Notes under the pieces: model-generated
What the model saw: only the letters and a program-made list of their open reading frames with translations
What the model was told of the DNA's origin: nothing
Database searches by the model: none
Position numbers and translations under genes: made by a program
Origin: Rallus limicola
Taxonomy: Eukaryota > Chordata > Aves > Gruiformes > Rallidae
Assembly (NCBI GenBank): GCA_022605955.1
Contig: JAKCOZ010000105.1
Coordinates: forward strand, 930,001 to 994,000
DNA length: 64,000 nucleotides
Direction of reading: 5' to 3'
Shown here: positions 27,851 through 39,810 of the stretch, piece after piece
Layout of the letters: the number at the start of each line of letters is the position of its first letter
Position numbering within the stretch: position 1 is the first letter of the stretch

Positions 27851-29500
27851 GGCGCGGCGGGACGGGCCGGGGTGGGGGGGGGTGGGCCGGGCCGGGCCGG
27901 GCCGGGCGCTGCCGCCGGCACCGGCGAGCCGTGCGCGGGCGAGGCGCGGCGCGGCGGCCACCAGCCCCGGGCGCCGGTAGCTCGCCGTTTCTTTTAGCCC
28001 GGCGCCGGGTTTACGCCAGACGCGGGGGGGCGGAGCGAGCGCGCCCGGCGGGGGAGAGCGGCGGCGGCGGGCGGCCCCGTCCCCTCCCCGCCTCCCGCCG
28101 CCCTCCCCGGCCCCCTCCTCCCGGCCATTGTCCTGCGCCCGCCGGACGGCTCTTAAGCCCGGCCGCCCCGGGTCAGCGTCGGAGCGGCTCCGAGCGGCCC
28201 CGGCCCGGGCCGAGCCCCGCGGCCCTCGCCCGTAAGTACCTGCCCGCTCCCCACTCACCCTGACACCCCCCCCGGGAGGTGCGCTACGCGCCACGGACCG
28301 GGGGGCACGGACCGCACCTCTTCGCGTGTTCCCCCCCCAAAATAACCGGTCCCGGGTCAACGCGACGGCTGTAGCTCGGGGCCGAACCCGACGTCGCAGA
28401 CCCGACGGCAGGAGCAGGGGAAAACCCCCATCCCGGCTCGGTTCCTCGGATCCCGGCGGCTGCGAGCCGGGACGAGGCGGCGGGCAGACCCCGGCCCCTC
28501 GGGGCGGCGGGACGAAGCCCCGGAGCAGCCGCTCCCCGGAGCCCCTCCCGTCGGGGTGGGGGCCCGGGCGGGGACCGGCTCCGCGCCCGGTGCCCTTTTA
28601 GGGATGATGCTTCGTTTTCGGCCGAGTTTGTTTCGGGGTTTGGCGGGGTTTTGTTTGTCGGTTTTCGTTCGTTCGTTTGTTTTGCGACAACGAAATGCTC
28701 CCTCGGGGCTGCCCGTGCCCCCGGGCCGGACGCGGGACGCGCCGGGCTGCGGCTGCGGAGTCTCCTGCGGCGGGACCGGCGGCCGTCGGGGGCGGGATAG
28801 CGTGTGGAGGGCAGCGGCCGGAGCCGCCTCCTGCCCGTCTCTTGCCGCTCCGGGCGGACAGAGGGGAGCTGAGGAGACTTCACGGGCCGAGAGGACGGGG
28901 CGCAGCCGGACCCGGCGGCCAAAATTTTCCTCCTGCCTCTCCCCGGGTAGGACCAGGGCGCTCCGGGCCGTCCCGGGCGCTTGCCCGCTCTGGGGACTGC
29001 CCGTGGGGAGCCGCAGGCGGCCCCTGCTTGCTCTGCCCCGGGGCGACCCGACGGGGCGGCCGGGCGGCGCCGGGCGGCCGGCAGAGATGCGCGGAGATAC
29101 GCGCTCCGCCTGTGCACCGCGATACGTGCGCGGGCGAGCTCGGCGGCGGCGGGCTGATCCCGCGCAGGAGCCCGTGGGTCGGTCCCGCCGGTCCATGCGC
29201 TCTGGGAAGCGGCTGCACGCTGCTCCCGGCCGCTCGCACCGATGCCGGGGCTCTCTGGGGCTGCCTGCCCGCTCCCGGCCGGGCCGGGGTGCCGCGGGGT
29301 GCCAGCCCACCCGCGCGGGCTGCTGCACCCACCCGTGCCCCAGACAGACGGGACCCGGGGGTGTGACACGCAGCATCCACGCTGCATCCCCGGGCGCGCA
29401 TCCCTCCGCTCCCGGCGTTGGCACCGGGACCGGCCTGGGAGGTGTTGGCAGAACCCTCCCCTCTCTCCGTGTCCTGCTCCGGGTGGGACTGAACCCCGTT
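27851..29500 (-). promoter_or_regulatory. NKX2-4 5' flank and CpG island
   Basis: Very CpG-rich sequence upstream of the NKX2-4 start codon, expected to hold the 5' UTR and promoter. No clear TATA box was seen. A + strand splice-donor-like GTAAGTAC lies at 28232. The exact transcription start cannot be placed. Confidence 0.6.
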
Positions 29501-29599
29501 TTGGGGAGCCAGGGATGTCCCACATCTCGGGACCAGAGCCCCCCCCACCTCCTCCCATCCCCTCTCTGAACCACGAACCTTCCCTGGGGAGAAGTGCCG

Positions 29600-31100
29600 G
29601 GCAAAGCACCTCCAGCCCCGGGGTGACTATCGAATGAAGGGTATGAAGTCAGGGGGAGGACAGCTCTGCCTCTGAAAGTTGGTGTTCCACCCTTCAACTC
29701 TGGAGACCCCCTGCACAGGGCAGTAACAACTTTCGGATCTCACAGCATCCTGCCCCTGCGACTGGGGGTGACCCACCAGGGCCACCTGCCTACCATCAGG
29801 GCACCCCGGGGGGGCACACAGCTCTTTCTGCTCACCCTGAGGGACAGGGCCCCGCAGCAGACACCCCACCCCAGTGCTCATGCCCACCAGCCCGTGTGTT
29901 TCCAGGTGCTGAGGGTACAGCCGTGCTGTGCTCTGTGCTGCTGAGCATCGGCTGAGCTCAGCGCTTGCTTCACCAGAGTCTTCCTCCAAAGGCTGACCCT
30001 ATATTGTGGGGTTTCACTGTTGGGTTGCAGGTTTTTTCCCCTGAAAAGAGTTTTCTATCCCTGTTGGAGCCACTGGAAACTCCATCCTCCCTGGGTGTAG
30101 AGGTGCCCTTTTGTTGTCGGGGCAGGTGGCATCGTGGCAATGGATGGGGACCAGGGCCCGAGCCCTCCCCAGAACACCCAGCCAGGGGGAGGAGGATGGG
30201 GGACGCCGGTCAGCCTCTCAGGGACACAGCCCTGGGGCCAACCAGGGACACTGCAGCAGCCCTGGCTCCGTGCAGCTGAGACCCCAGGGGGCAGATGGAT
30301 GGGTGGATGGATAGATGGAGGGATGGACGGACGGACAGATGGACGGATGGATGGGGAGTGGTGGGGAGCAGCGTTCCCCCCATCCTGCACCCTTGGGGTC
30401 TGGCACAAGCAAGGTGGTCTGTAAGGAATTGAGTGATGGGCACAGGTTAAGCACCTGCAGCCTCTGTTCATGTACTGAGACTGGGGCATGAGGAGCAAAA
30501 GGCAGCAGGCTCTGCCCAGGGAGGGAGAGATTGGTGGGGGGGGAATGGTCCTGAGCCAAAAAGTCCAGTGAGTGGGGCTGGGATGAGGAGCGGTGCGGGG
30601 CAATGGGGCTGGGGTGTGCTCTCGATGTCTGTGGCAGGTCCCAGCAGGGAGTGGCTCGGGCTCCTGCCCGCTGTCTCACCCAGAGCCCCGGGGACACCCC
30701 GATTCCCAGGGGCAGCGGCTGCCCCTCCCCACATCCCCTAACAAAGTCAAAGGGGAAGCGCAGCCTGGGGGGAGCGGGAAGAAATGCAGCCAACAGGACT
30801 CGACTGCTGCGGGTCGTTCTGCACTGAAAACACCCCAGAAATCTTCCCACATCGGTGGCACGACTGTTCCTGCTACAGGTGGAGTAAGCATCCTACGGCT
30901 GCCTTTCCCCACCTCCCACCCTGGGCGCTGTACCTCGCCCCAGGCGGGGCATTTTTTGGTGGGGGCAGCACCAAACGTGGTCCCCCCGCTGAAGTGAAGC
31001 GTGGGGAGGGTCAGTCCCTTGGGTGTTGCACTCTAGCAGGAGCCTGACACACTCCTTTGTTCCGGTTCAACTTTGGCGACTGTGTTGTTCTGAGGGGAAG
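29600..31100. other. Intergenic, no gene seen
   Basis: Moderately GC-rich sequence with a (GGAT)-type microsatellite at 30292-30356. The open frames have no recognisable family or splice context. Confidence 0.6.
30292..30356. repeat. (GGAT)n-like microsatellite
   Basis: An imperfect tetranucleotide array of GATG/GACG units spanning about 65 bases. Confidence 0.9.
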
Positions 31101-31174
31101 GAGATGTCTCCTTTCATTGCAGTGTGATGGGTGGGTGGGAAACCCTGCTGGTGCAGCAAATGTTTCACCAAAGA

Positions 31175-31228
31175 GATATATTAATAATATTATATTAATA
31201 TTATAATATTAATTATTATTATTTTTTA
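31175..31228. repeat. AT-only palindromic tract
   Basis: About 50 bases of almost pure A/T built of ATTAATATT-type words, self-complementary in places. Confidence 0.85.
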
Positions 31229-31578
31229 AAGGGTTTATTCCTTAAACCCATCCCGACTGACAGAACGTACATGTTTCAAACTTAATTGCTGATTGCCTGG
31301 AGGTACCATCCCAAAATGGGCCGTGTCCCCCCACAGCCCAGGAAGATCAAGCTCTGGATTTGGGGCCAAGCCGTTCCCAAGGGAGGTGTCTCAAGCTGGC
31401 TGTAACGGCAGCCCCGGGGCTGGCGGTGGGGAAGGACCTGCCCAGAAGTCAAGCCATTAGATCTTAATTCTCCTGAACGACTCCCCCAGCTCCTTGATTA
31501 CACGCCTCCCGCCGCAGGTCTCCGTCCTTGGGAGCGGTGGGAGTGGAGATGCTATTTCAGGGGCCGGGGCTGTGGCTC

Positions 31579-31607
31579 TGATGATGATGATGATGATGAT
31601 GATGATG
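31579..31607. repeat. (ATG)9 microsatellite
   Basis: A perfect trinucleotide run of about nine units. Confidence 0.95.
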
Positions 31608-31639
31608 GCATCCTCATTTCCACACCGAAGTTGCTCTCG

Positions 31640-32000
31640 CTATTTGAGACCGTGCCTATTACCGTGCAGATATTGACCTTGGCAAGACACAATTGACACG
31701 TAGATGGAGCCTGATTTTATTTTTTTTAATGTTTTTTTCCCCTTCCCCTGGACGTTTCCCAGTAATCCAGTATAAATGCTAATTCACTTCAGCTGCAGCT
31801 TGCCTAAAAGCAGCAGTTTCCCCTAAATAATCAGCGGCGGCCGCTCGCCGCCCGGCTGCGGTGCTGCAAGCCTGGCTGATGGCTGTTTGCCTTGATTCGG
31901 CTCTCACCAATAATTTGCAGAGATTAAAAGGGTCTTGGAAACGGAGGCTGGAGGAATTGCTTGCTAAAGATGCTGGTAGATTGACAAAAAGGAACCTGGG
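31640..32000. promoter_or_regulatory. Candidate conserved noncoding block
   Basis: A repeat-free AT-rich block with CAATTGACACG, AGTAATCC, GCTAATTCACTTCAG and CCAATAATTTGCAG words, about 4 kb upstream of NKX2-4. Regulatory function is inferred from composition. Confidence 0.35.
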
Positions 32001-35000
32001 GTTTCCAGCGCACTCTAAAATCATTCCCACACGAGCCCCCAGCTGTAAGTGCTGCTAAAGGGGCTGCTCGCAGGGAGAGGGAGAGGTGCCTGTGGCCAGG
32101 GGAGCTCTGCCTGCACCCAGCAGCGTGTGGCTCCCTTGCCAGGGCACCCTGTGTGCCCATGGAGAAGGGACTGGGCTGGAGCTCCCGGCTGGATGCTTCA
32201 CCGGCGGTGATGCTGCAGGGGATGCGATCGTGGGGTGTGGGGGTGTTTATACTGAAGCCAGTGGCAGGTCAGGGGTGGGGTGTGTGGGGGGCTTATTCTC
32301 ACTGCATCCCACATCCAGCCACCTGTGGGGGTCCTGTCACGCTGCTGCTCTTTACACAAGGACAGTTGGTGCCCTTCCTTGTGACTTCCCTTATGTCACT
32401 CATCAGGCCAGCAGCCGCTAGGCACATCTGGACTCCTCAGACCCTTCCCTCACAGCCCCGCTTGGCTGGGTGGATTTTATTTATTTCTTTATTTCTTTCC
32501 TCCTGAGGAACCTTCCTGGCCCTTTCCCAGCCCCTGCAGCGGGCAGGGTGCCTGCACTGCCCCACAGATGTGACGTGTGGGGCTGAAATCGCCTCCTGAG
32601 CCCCAGACCATCCATCCCATCACTTGTGGCTGCCTGGAAGCACGGTGAGGGCGCAGTTCTCTGCCTGCCTGTGCCCGCCCTGGCCGCGCTGACTGCTTGG
32701 GGCAGCACCCCATCCCATCACCAGGGCCCATGAGGGCCCCCTCCAACCCAGGCACACGGGCGCTGAGTTTGGGTGCCTTAAACCTCCCCCTGTGTGACCA
32801 CAACTGGGTGCTGCTGTGGGTCTCGCCACCCTTTGGAGCAGGGCTGCCTGTTTGTTTGGAGGGTTTGTTTGCAGAAAATACTAGCAGTCCTTTCAGGCTG
32901 CCTTCCAAAGCACCAGAGAAGATGCCGAGGGGCAGAAGCCCCCCACAAAACACCCTGTGGGTTGTCAGGGGGTGCAGAAACACCCTGTGGGTTGGCAGGG
33001 GGGACAGCTACCACCTGAGATCAATGCTGATCCCCTTAACAAGGGCTACACCGATTCTGTCATCACTGAAGCCCTTGGGCTGGGGCTGGATGGTATCAGC
33101 AGCCTTCCTCCCGCTGACATAGCGACAAGGCTGCCAGCCCTGACACGCTGGGCACACGGATGAGCCACCCCCCCTCCCAGCTCCCGGTCCCTGTGCCGCT
33201 CCTGGTCCCTGCGCCTCTCCCGGGTGCTGGTGCCGTGTCGGGGCTCCAGCCCATAGGGACGACTCGGGTTGTGCTCACACAGATGTGGGCTGTTACCGGC
33301 AGCCCTGATTGACTCCCACATGCAGCTTATTAAAGTCCGTGGGCAGGTGAGGGGCTCCCTGGGAGCTGCTGTGGGCTCTGCCTGGGGCAGGGCTCGAGTG
33401 CAGCTCCTGAGGCTGTGGGGACATGAGTGGGTTTCCCTGTGGAAGTGGATGCTCCAGGCTACAGAGATTCCAGGTACGTGCCTTGTGTCCTCAGGTTTGG
33501 CTGGGAGAAGTTTCTGGTGAGAGAAATGCAGTGGTGGTGCGAGGGGAGCTGTGGGGTGTGGGGAGCATCACTCCTCTCCTGGTGATGCAGAGCATCCAAG
33601 AGCTGCTTGGATTGTTCCTAATTATTGCTGTGGTGGAAGATATTCCAGCTCTGTGTGACACCTCATCCTGCTTCTCCCCAAGTAACAGAACACAAACATT
33701 TATTTGGCATCCCAGCCTTTTCTGTGGGGTTTGCTGAACCCTGCTCTGCTCCTGGCTGGCAGCGGGCTCGTGCCGCTGTCGGCTCCTTTGTGCTGAGCTC
33801 CGGCCTCCTGGCCAACTTCCCCTTCCCTCTTTGTCGCTGTTCTTTTATTCTGTATTGTTTTCCCTTTCTAATTAGCAGCGCTGAATGAGGAGGCTGGCTT
33901 CCCTCCCTGCTGCACGGTGTGGGGCACGGCGCTTTCCCTTCGAGGGTGTGCTGGTGGGATGCGAGCCCCACGGTTACCCCTCAGGCTGTTTCCCATCACC
34001 ATTCCCGGTTTCCTCTGCTTGTGTTGTCTGGCAGAGGAGCCCTTTCTCCTGGATGTGTCTCTGCCTGTCCATGTGTGGTGCATGCTGGGGTATCACCCAA
34101 TGCCTCTGTGGCCCTGTGACCAGACGCGTGCCCGGGATGCTCCTGCGATCCTGGCTGAAGGAGGGTTTTGTGGCCCCTCTCCCAGCAGAAGGACAAACCC
34201 TTCTGGGGCACAGGAGACCTTCAGGCCCTGGTCTGTGTGCCTGCTCAGGATGCTGTGCCACAGAGAGTTTGCTTGGCAAACTGTGCCAAGCATTCTGGGC
34301 TGACCAGGAGGAGCAGGGAGCCATGGCAGCAGGCTGGGATGTGGGGAGCTGGCTCTGAGCAAGCCCAAGGCAGGTGTTTAGCAGCATGTGGGGTTTCTTT
34401 GGAAAGGGGGAACAATGAAAACCCCTCTGCACCCATCTTATGACCCCCCTGAGTTCTGCTGCCATCCCTACATCGGCATGGGGTCAAGGTGATGCTTGGG
34501 GTTAGATTTAGGTACCACGTGAGGCCACTGCTAAGTGGAGAGACTTCCCAAAGGTTCCTCTCTGCTGCCCTTGAAGTCTGAGGAATATTCCCTCTACAGC
34601 TGGAAGTAACCATAGTTACTCAGAGCCCTGGCTCTGGGAAGGCTGAGCAGAGCAAGGTGCCAACCAGAGAGGGAGAAAGGGAACCTGGGTGGCAGAGTCT
34701 GAGCCTGGCTGGTGGGGTTCTGGAGCCAGAGAACCTGTGCAAGCCCTGGGGAGTGGGAGCACGCCCAGCAAGCAGCATGTGGACTCACACACAACAGAGC
34801 AGTACCCCCATGGCAGCATCGGGCTCGCTGCCCTGTCATGGCAGGAGCTGTGGCACAGACATGGCAGAGCTTTCAGGCTGGGGTAGGGCTGTGGGACCTG
34901 TGATGTGTCGGCTGCTCCTGCCGCTGTCAGGGTGTGTGGGGTAGCACATGGTGTGCCAGCATCCCAGGCAGATCCTCTGGCTTGTGTAGTAATAAATCAC

Positions 35001-37160
35001 TTTTATTCTGAGGAAGAAACCCTGCCTGAGCTTTTGCTCTGACTTCAGTTACAATGTGCTTACCCCCAGGAGGCCAGCACGTGTGGCATGGCTTGTGGCA
35101 TTGGCTATCAGGAATGGAGAGGTGACACTGGAAACTAATGAAGGGAGCAGGGGGGTCTGAGCAGAGCCAGGGTGGTTGGTGGGGGTGTGGGAGGTGGTCT
35201 TGGGCTGGGAAGGAGGGGTCTCTGTGCCCTGATTGCCTTATTTCCCCACCCTTTGGTGCAGATGGAGGTTTCCCTTTAGGTCACCCTGTGCCTGTGCTGG
35301 GGTGTCTGGACTGTCAGCAGTTTGTGTGATGTGAGGAGGGCATTTGGATCTCATGAAGGACCATAAACCTGTGGGGGGTGGTGTTAAAAGTCCATGGAGT
35401 GATGCTCTTGCTCCAGTACAGCCAGGGAATCTGCACACTCTGCAGCTGGGCACCGACCCAGCTTGTTGGGTGCTGGATCACATCTCCAGGTGCTGCAGTA
35501 ATCCCAGTTAGCCCACTGTGCTGCTCCTGTAACGGGTCAGCCTCCTGTGCAGTGGGGCTGTCACTGGTCCAGACTGGAGGAGGAGCTGGTTAAACTGGGT
35601 CTGTGAATGGTGTGAACCTGGAGGAGACTGGTCCTGTCCCAGTGGTGAAAGGAGTCCCCCAGGCTCCATCCATAGGATCCCCCACCACTGCAGCCACCTC
35701 TGCTGAGATCCAAGGGCATCACACGGGGAGGTTCCCTTTCGGGTCTGGAGAGCTGCTGGGGGGCAGTCAGCCCCTTGCTGATGACTTCCTGGCCTCTGGC
35801 ACGGGCTGCTGCATCCCGAGGTGCCATGCTGATGGGCTGCTGCATCCCAAGGCGCCGGCGTTGGCAGGCTGAGCCCTGCTGTGTGGTACCCTGATGGCTG
35901 GCAGACACCACCGAGCCGTTGTGTCACAGCTCAAACCCACAGAGGCAGCATGCTGCGGGGTGGGGGGGGAAGCCTGGAAACGTCACGGTTGTGAAGTGCC
36001 CAGAGATGCTGTTGATGGGCTGGGCACCTTGGAACAGCAGGGGAGAAGGGAAGAGAAGTTTGATGCTCAAACAAAACATCCAAGCAGATGTTGGAGAGGT
36101 GCTGGCCTCTTCCAGATTGTGTTAATAAAAGATTTGATTAGGTTAAAAAAAGAGGAAACTGAAGTTAAGGACCTTCTCTTCTCCTCTGTGTGTTTTCTCA
36201 TCCTCAAGGCTATCCTCCCTTTCCCTCCCCTGGGCTGCTGCTCCAGCTCTTTGTTTCCCTCCCTGGCTGCCGCACGTGCCGTGCAGGCTCTGACCCGTGA
36301 GTGTCACAGGTTTCCCCACCGTGCTTGTCACCATGGAGTTGCAGCCTGCAAAGTGATAGTGGCATTTAAAAAAAAAAAAAAAAGAGGATGGGGGAAAAAA
36401 AATAAAACCCACAAACAAACCAGGGCTCAAAAAGCAGCACTGAGCAGCACAGCCAAGCAGACGGCAGCGGTGGCACTGCAGCCTGGGATGCTCTGGGCAC
36501 CAGAGCCTGGCAGAGGGGTCTTGCTGGTCTCCTTGCCCTACCCTGAAGGCTTCAGGTGGATGGGGCGGGGGTGAGAGGAGCCCTTCTTTCTTTTTTCAGC
36601 AGGAGTGTTGGTCTATTTAGGGTGGGAGCTGTGCCTGAGCCCCAGGGTCACTTCTTTTTGGGGTGGGAACTGATGCCTGGGCTGCTCCATCACCCAGCTT
36701 ATGAAGGCTGGTCCCAAGCCTGCTGCAGCATGCTGGGCTCTGGGTCTGGGTGAGGATGGGATGCTTCCCAGTGTGAAGGTGGGCTGAGTGCCCTCAGAAG
36801 GTCTCGTGGGGCTTTGTTCCTCCCAAGGGCTGATTTTGATGAGGTTCAAACTTTTCAATTCCCATTGCACGTCTAGTGTAAGGCACAGGGTTTGACCCCG
36901 GTGTGATTTCCCCCCCCTTATGTCTCTGCAAAGCAGAGGGGGGGTTTGGGCTGTGTGACCCAGCCTGAGCTCTGGGACCCAGCAGTGGCATGGGGTGGGG
37001 GTTGAAGCAGTGGAGATCACTGCCTGGCATGAGCTCCCCCCTGCACCAGCTCCTCAGGGGATAGATGCCCAGCAGCCTGGGGCTGGGAGCTGGCTGGTTA
37101 TCCCTCGCTCCCCTGCCATTCCAGCTGAGCTTACCTCTGAGGGATGCCGATTTGGGACCC
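32001..37160. other. Intergenic, no gene seen
   Basis: About 5 kb of unremarkable sequence. It has a 30-bp tandem duplication at 32949-33000, a short direct repeat near 35803-35847 and a poly-A run near 36367. Open frames here lack family resemblance. Confidence 0.6.
32949..33000. repeat. Two-copy 30-bp tandem duplication
   Basis: The unit AACACCCTGTGGGTTG plus flank is present twice with one mismatch in the aligned 22 bases. Confidence 0.85.
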
Positions 37161-37430
37161 TGCTGGGTGGTCCCTGGCATCCGAAATCCCCAACACGCAG
37201 CGCTGGCGTGGGGGTCCCGGCGCCTGAGTATTTACAGCCCCTTCCCTAGGTTCTCTCCTGCATCAAACTGCTAATTAATTATGACATTTGCGCCGCTTCG
37301 TTTTTCCACCCTGGGCCCCGCGGAACCTGGCAGGCAGTTAATTAGCTCTCTCTATGCAAGAGGATACCAAGGAAAAATAATTGCTTGAGGAGTCATCATC
37401 GCGTGCTCCCAGCAAGGTCTTACCTACGGG
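37160..37430. promoter_or_regulatory. Candidate enhancer with GLI and TAATTA sites
   Basis: An exact GLI consensus TGGGTGGTC (37164-37172) precedes an AT-rich block. The block has TAATTAATTA (37272-37281), TTAATTAG (37338-37345) and a CTATGCAAGA octamer-like word. Regulatory activity is inferred. Confidence 0.4.
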
Positions 37431-38415
37431 CTGGCTCAGAGCTGGCTGGATCTGCACTCTGAAAGGTGCCCCTGTCAAAGGGCAGTCCCTGGGAAGAGGG
37501 GTGTGAAGGGAGAGGTTATTGCGGAGATGTGGCTCGGTGGGTGTTGCTTAGTGCTCCCAAGTCCAAGGGAAATCAATTATCTCAGCAGCTCCCGGCCTGG
37601 AGCGGGGTTTCTTTATTCCTTTTTAAATATCTGCTCAGCTTTTGTCTTGTGTGCAGCCTGCAGACCTGAGAGGGTGGGAGGAAACCTCTCCTCCTCCTCC
37701 CCTGCTCCTCACCGCCCTCGCCTGGGACAGGGTGAGGGTCTCCCCTGCCCTGGCTTGGCTAAAACCAGGCTTGCTTATAAATATAAGCTTGAGGGGTGGG
37801 GGGGAAGAATGGTGCTTACAAGCAGCCCCTGGTTCCCTACACCCATCTTCTCCTCCTGGATCTATCCCAACCTTGGGAACATGCAAACCCTGAGGAGGGG
37901 GGGGGGGGGTGTGTTTCAGCACTGTGGCTGGGAGCGCCCATGGGCTGATGGTGATGGTGCATCCTGCCCATAGGGCTGCCCCAAATTTTGGATCTTGCTG
38001 GGGTTTTTTCTTGGGGGGGGGGTGTGGATTTTCCCCAGGGCAGCTCCCTTGGAGGGTCTGGCAGCACATTGCTGGGGGTCTCCAAGCTGGGGCAGAACCC
38101 TGAGGCAGCTGCTCCTCTCTTTGCCCACGTTTTCTGTCCCAGGGCAGCTTTCTGACAGCCCAACAGCAGGCTGGGCACCCCTCTTCACTGCCTGTCCCTT
38201 CCCATCACGAGAACGGGGCTGTGGCCACCACAGGCTCCTGGGGCTGGGGAGCAGGGCTTTTGGTTTTGGGCAGCAAAGCCGACCAGGGGAGCAGGAAAAC
38301 GAAGCTGGTGTCTGTGTCTGTGGGGATAAACAGGCGTGCTTGCCCCCAGCCCTCCCTCTGAGGAACTTGTGTTATTAGCAGGTAGTTGCGTGCCGAGGTG
38401 AGGGAAGGAGCATTA
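37431..38415. other. Intergenic, no gene seen
   Basis: GC-moderate sequence with several long G runs (near 37,899 and 38,014). No gene or repeat family was recognised. Confidence 0.6.
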
Positions 38416-38418
38416 CAG

Positions 38419-38453
38419 TAATGGAGTTGACATCTATATAATGGAGTTGACAT
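38419..38453. repeat. 15-bp direct repeat at 20-bp period
   Basis: TAATGGAGTTGACAT occurs twice, at 38419-38433 and 38439-38453, two helical turns apart. Confidence 0.9.
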
Positions 38454-38559
38454 TTTATTGAAAAGGGAAGAGGGGGAAAAAAAAAAACCACCTTAACAAA
38501 CAGGGCTCCCCTCCCTCCCCCCTCCCTCTATTCCCTTATTTTGCTGCCATCAATTGCAA

Positions 38560-38765
38560 TAAGGCACACAAACTTCCAACAGCCGCCGGCGCCTTAATAA
38601 AATTTCATACAACAGCAGGTGCTTCAGGAATGTTAGTGGGACTAATCAGCCCGCTGTAAACTTGAACTCTGCTGAGAAATCAAGGCAATAGCTTGTTCAG
38701 CAGCAAATCATGACAATTTGAATCAATCCTTGGCAGCACGCTCTTGTTATTAACTATTATAACGC
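38560..38765. promoter_or_regulatory. Candidate conserved noncoding block
   Basis: An AT-rich, repeat-free stretch with CAATTGCAATAAGG, CCTTAATAAAATTTC, GACTAATCAG and AATTTGAATCAATCC words. It is among the most enhancer-like stretches of the intergenic region. Conservation is untested. Confidence 0.4.
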
Positions 38766-39045
38766 GCTCTCTGCTCCCCGCCTGTGTCGGATGCTTTTAG
38801 CAAGGAGTTCAGTGTGGGGACACCTTCCTGGGGGCAGCACTCCCTTTCTAAACTGGTTAATAGGTGGGCTTTGTGCTGCTGGGGCTGCTGGTTTGGATCC
38901 AGGCTGGGTTTGCCTTGAATTGGGTGGAGAAGATTCTCTGGCTGCAGACTCAGGAGAGCAGGTTTGGGATGAGAGGGGCAAACACCCCCCTCCACCTGGG
39001 CTTGCTGGGATGCAAGGGGCTGAGTCCCCTCCCCTGGGTGTGTTT

Positions 39046-39150
39046 AAACAAAGGGGAGATGAGGTGCTCAGGGATATGGGTTAGCACAGGATGGGAATGG
39101 TTGGACTTGATGATCTTAAAGGTCTTTGCCAGCCTGGTGATTCTGTGGGA
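39046..39150 (+). mobile_element. CR1 3'-end fragment
   Basis: GAGGTGCTCAGGGATATGG and GGTTGGACTTGATGATCTTA followed by AAGGTCTTTGCC match the CR1 3' terminus in sense orientation. It is a short, 5'-truncated copy. Confidence 0.8.
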
Positions 39151-39509
39151 TGCCAGAGCGAGGTGCCGCCTGGATTGGAAGGAGGGGGGAGAAGTAAGGG
39201 GAGGAATGGTAATGCAGGAGCACCTTTGGTCTTTGAGCCATGGAGAGCATCGATGAGGTGTTGCTCAGACCTCCATCTCCAGGGGTTCCCCTTTTAACTC
39301 GTGAGCACTGGGTAGGTGGGTACCTCTGTGACACGGGGGTCTTCATTGCTGGGGAAGGTGAGATGCTGTGGGTCTCTGTGCCTCTGGTGCAGGTGGTCGA
39401 GCAGTGGAAATGACCCGTGGCTCTCCTGTCCCCCTGCATCCTGCCCACCTTTGCTGCTGGGTGTAGCAAAGGAGTTGCTTTGGAAAAACAAAGGTTCTCT
39501 GCTCCCAAG

Positions 39510-39810
39510 ATGCTTTCCAGAAGTAATATTTTTTTAATTAACAAAAGTTGCAAGCCCCTTGCTGGCTTTGCTTGCCCCTCTGTAGTGTAATTTAAGTAAC
39601 ACATCTCTCTCCTGTTTAATTCCCCCCCACCCAGTACCCTGGGTTACTGCAGCCCATTGACATTTGTGTTTCTAATCTAATAATCAGATGCTAAAATACA
39701 GAGATTACCTTTGGATCGACACGTTTGGTTCTTAAACCCTGACAGTAATTATCTTTCCTCACCTCCAACGGCAGGAAAATATCATTATTTTAACCATTAG
39801 CAGCTCTATT
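39510..39810. promoter_or_regulatory. Candidate conserved noncoding block
   Basis: An AT-rich block with TTTTTTTAATTAAC, TCTAATCTAATAATCAG, GATTACCTTTGG and ACAGTAATTATC words, suited to homeodomain, TCF/SOX and GATA factors. This is inferred only. Confidence 0.35.

Noticed and set aside
28284..29697. Two overlapping - strand open frames of more than 440 codons upstream of NKX2-4
   Set aside because: Several frames on both strands are open at once, as happens in very GC-rich DNA where stop codons are rare. Composition is Arg/Pro/Gly/Ala with no recognisable domain.
35894..36574. 226-codon + strand frame
   Set aside because: It runs through a poly-A tract (giving a lysine run) and has no family signal.
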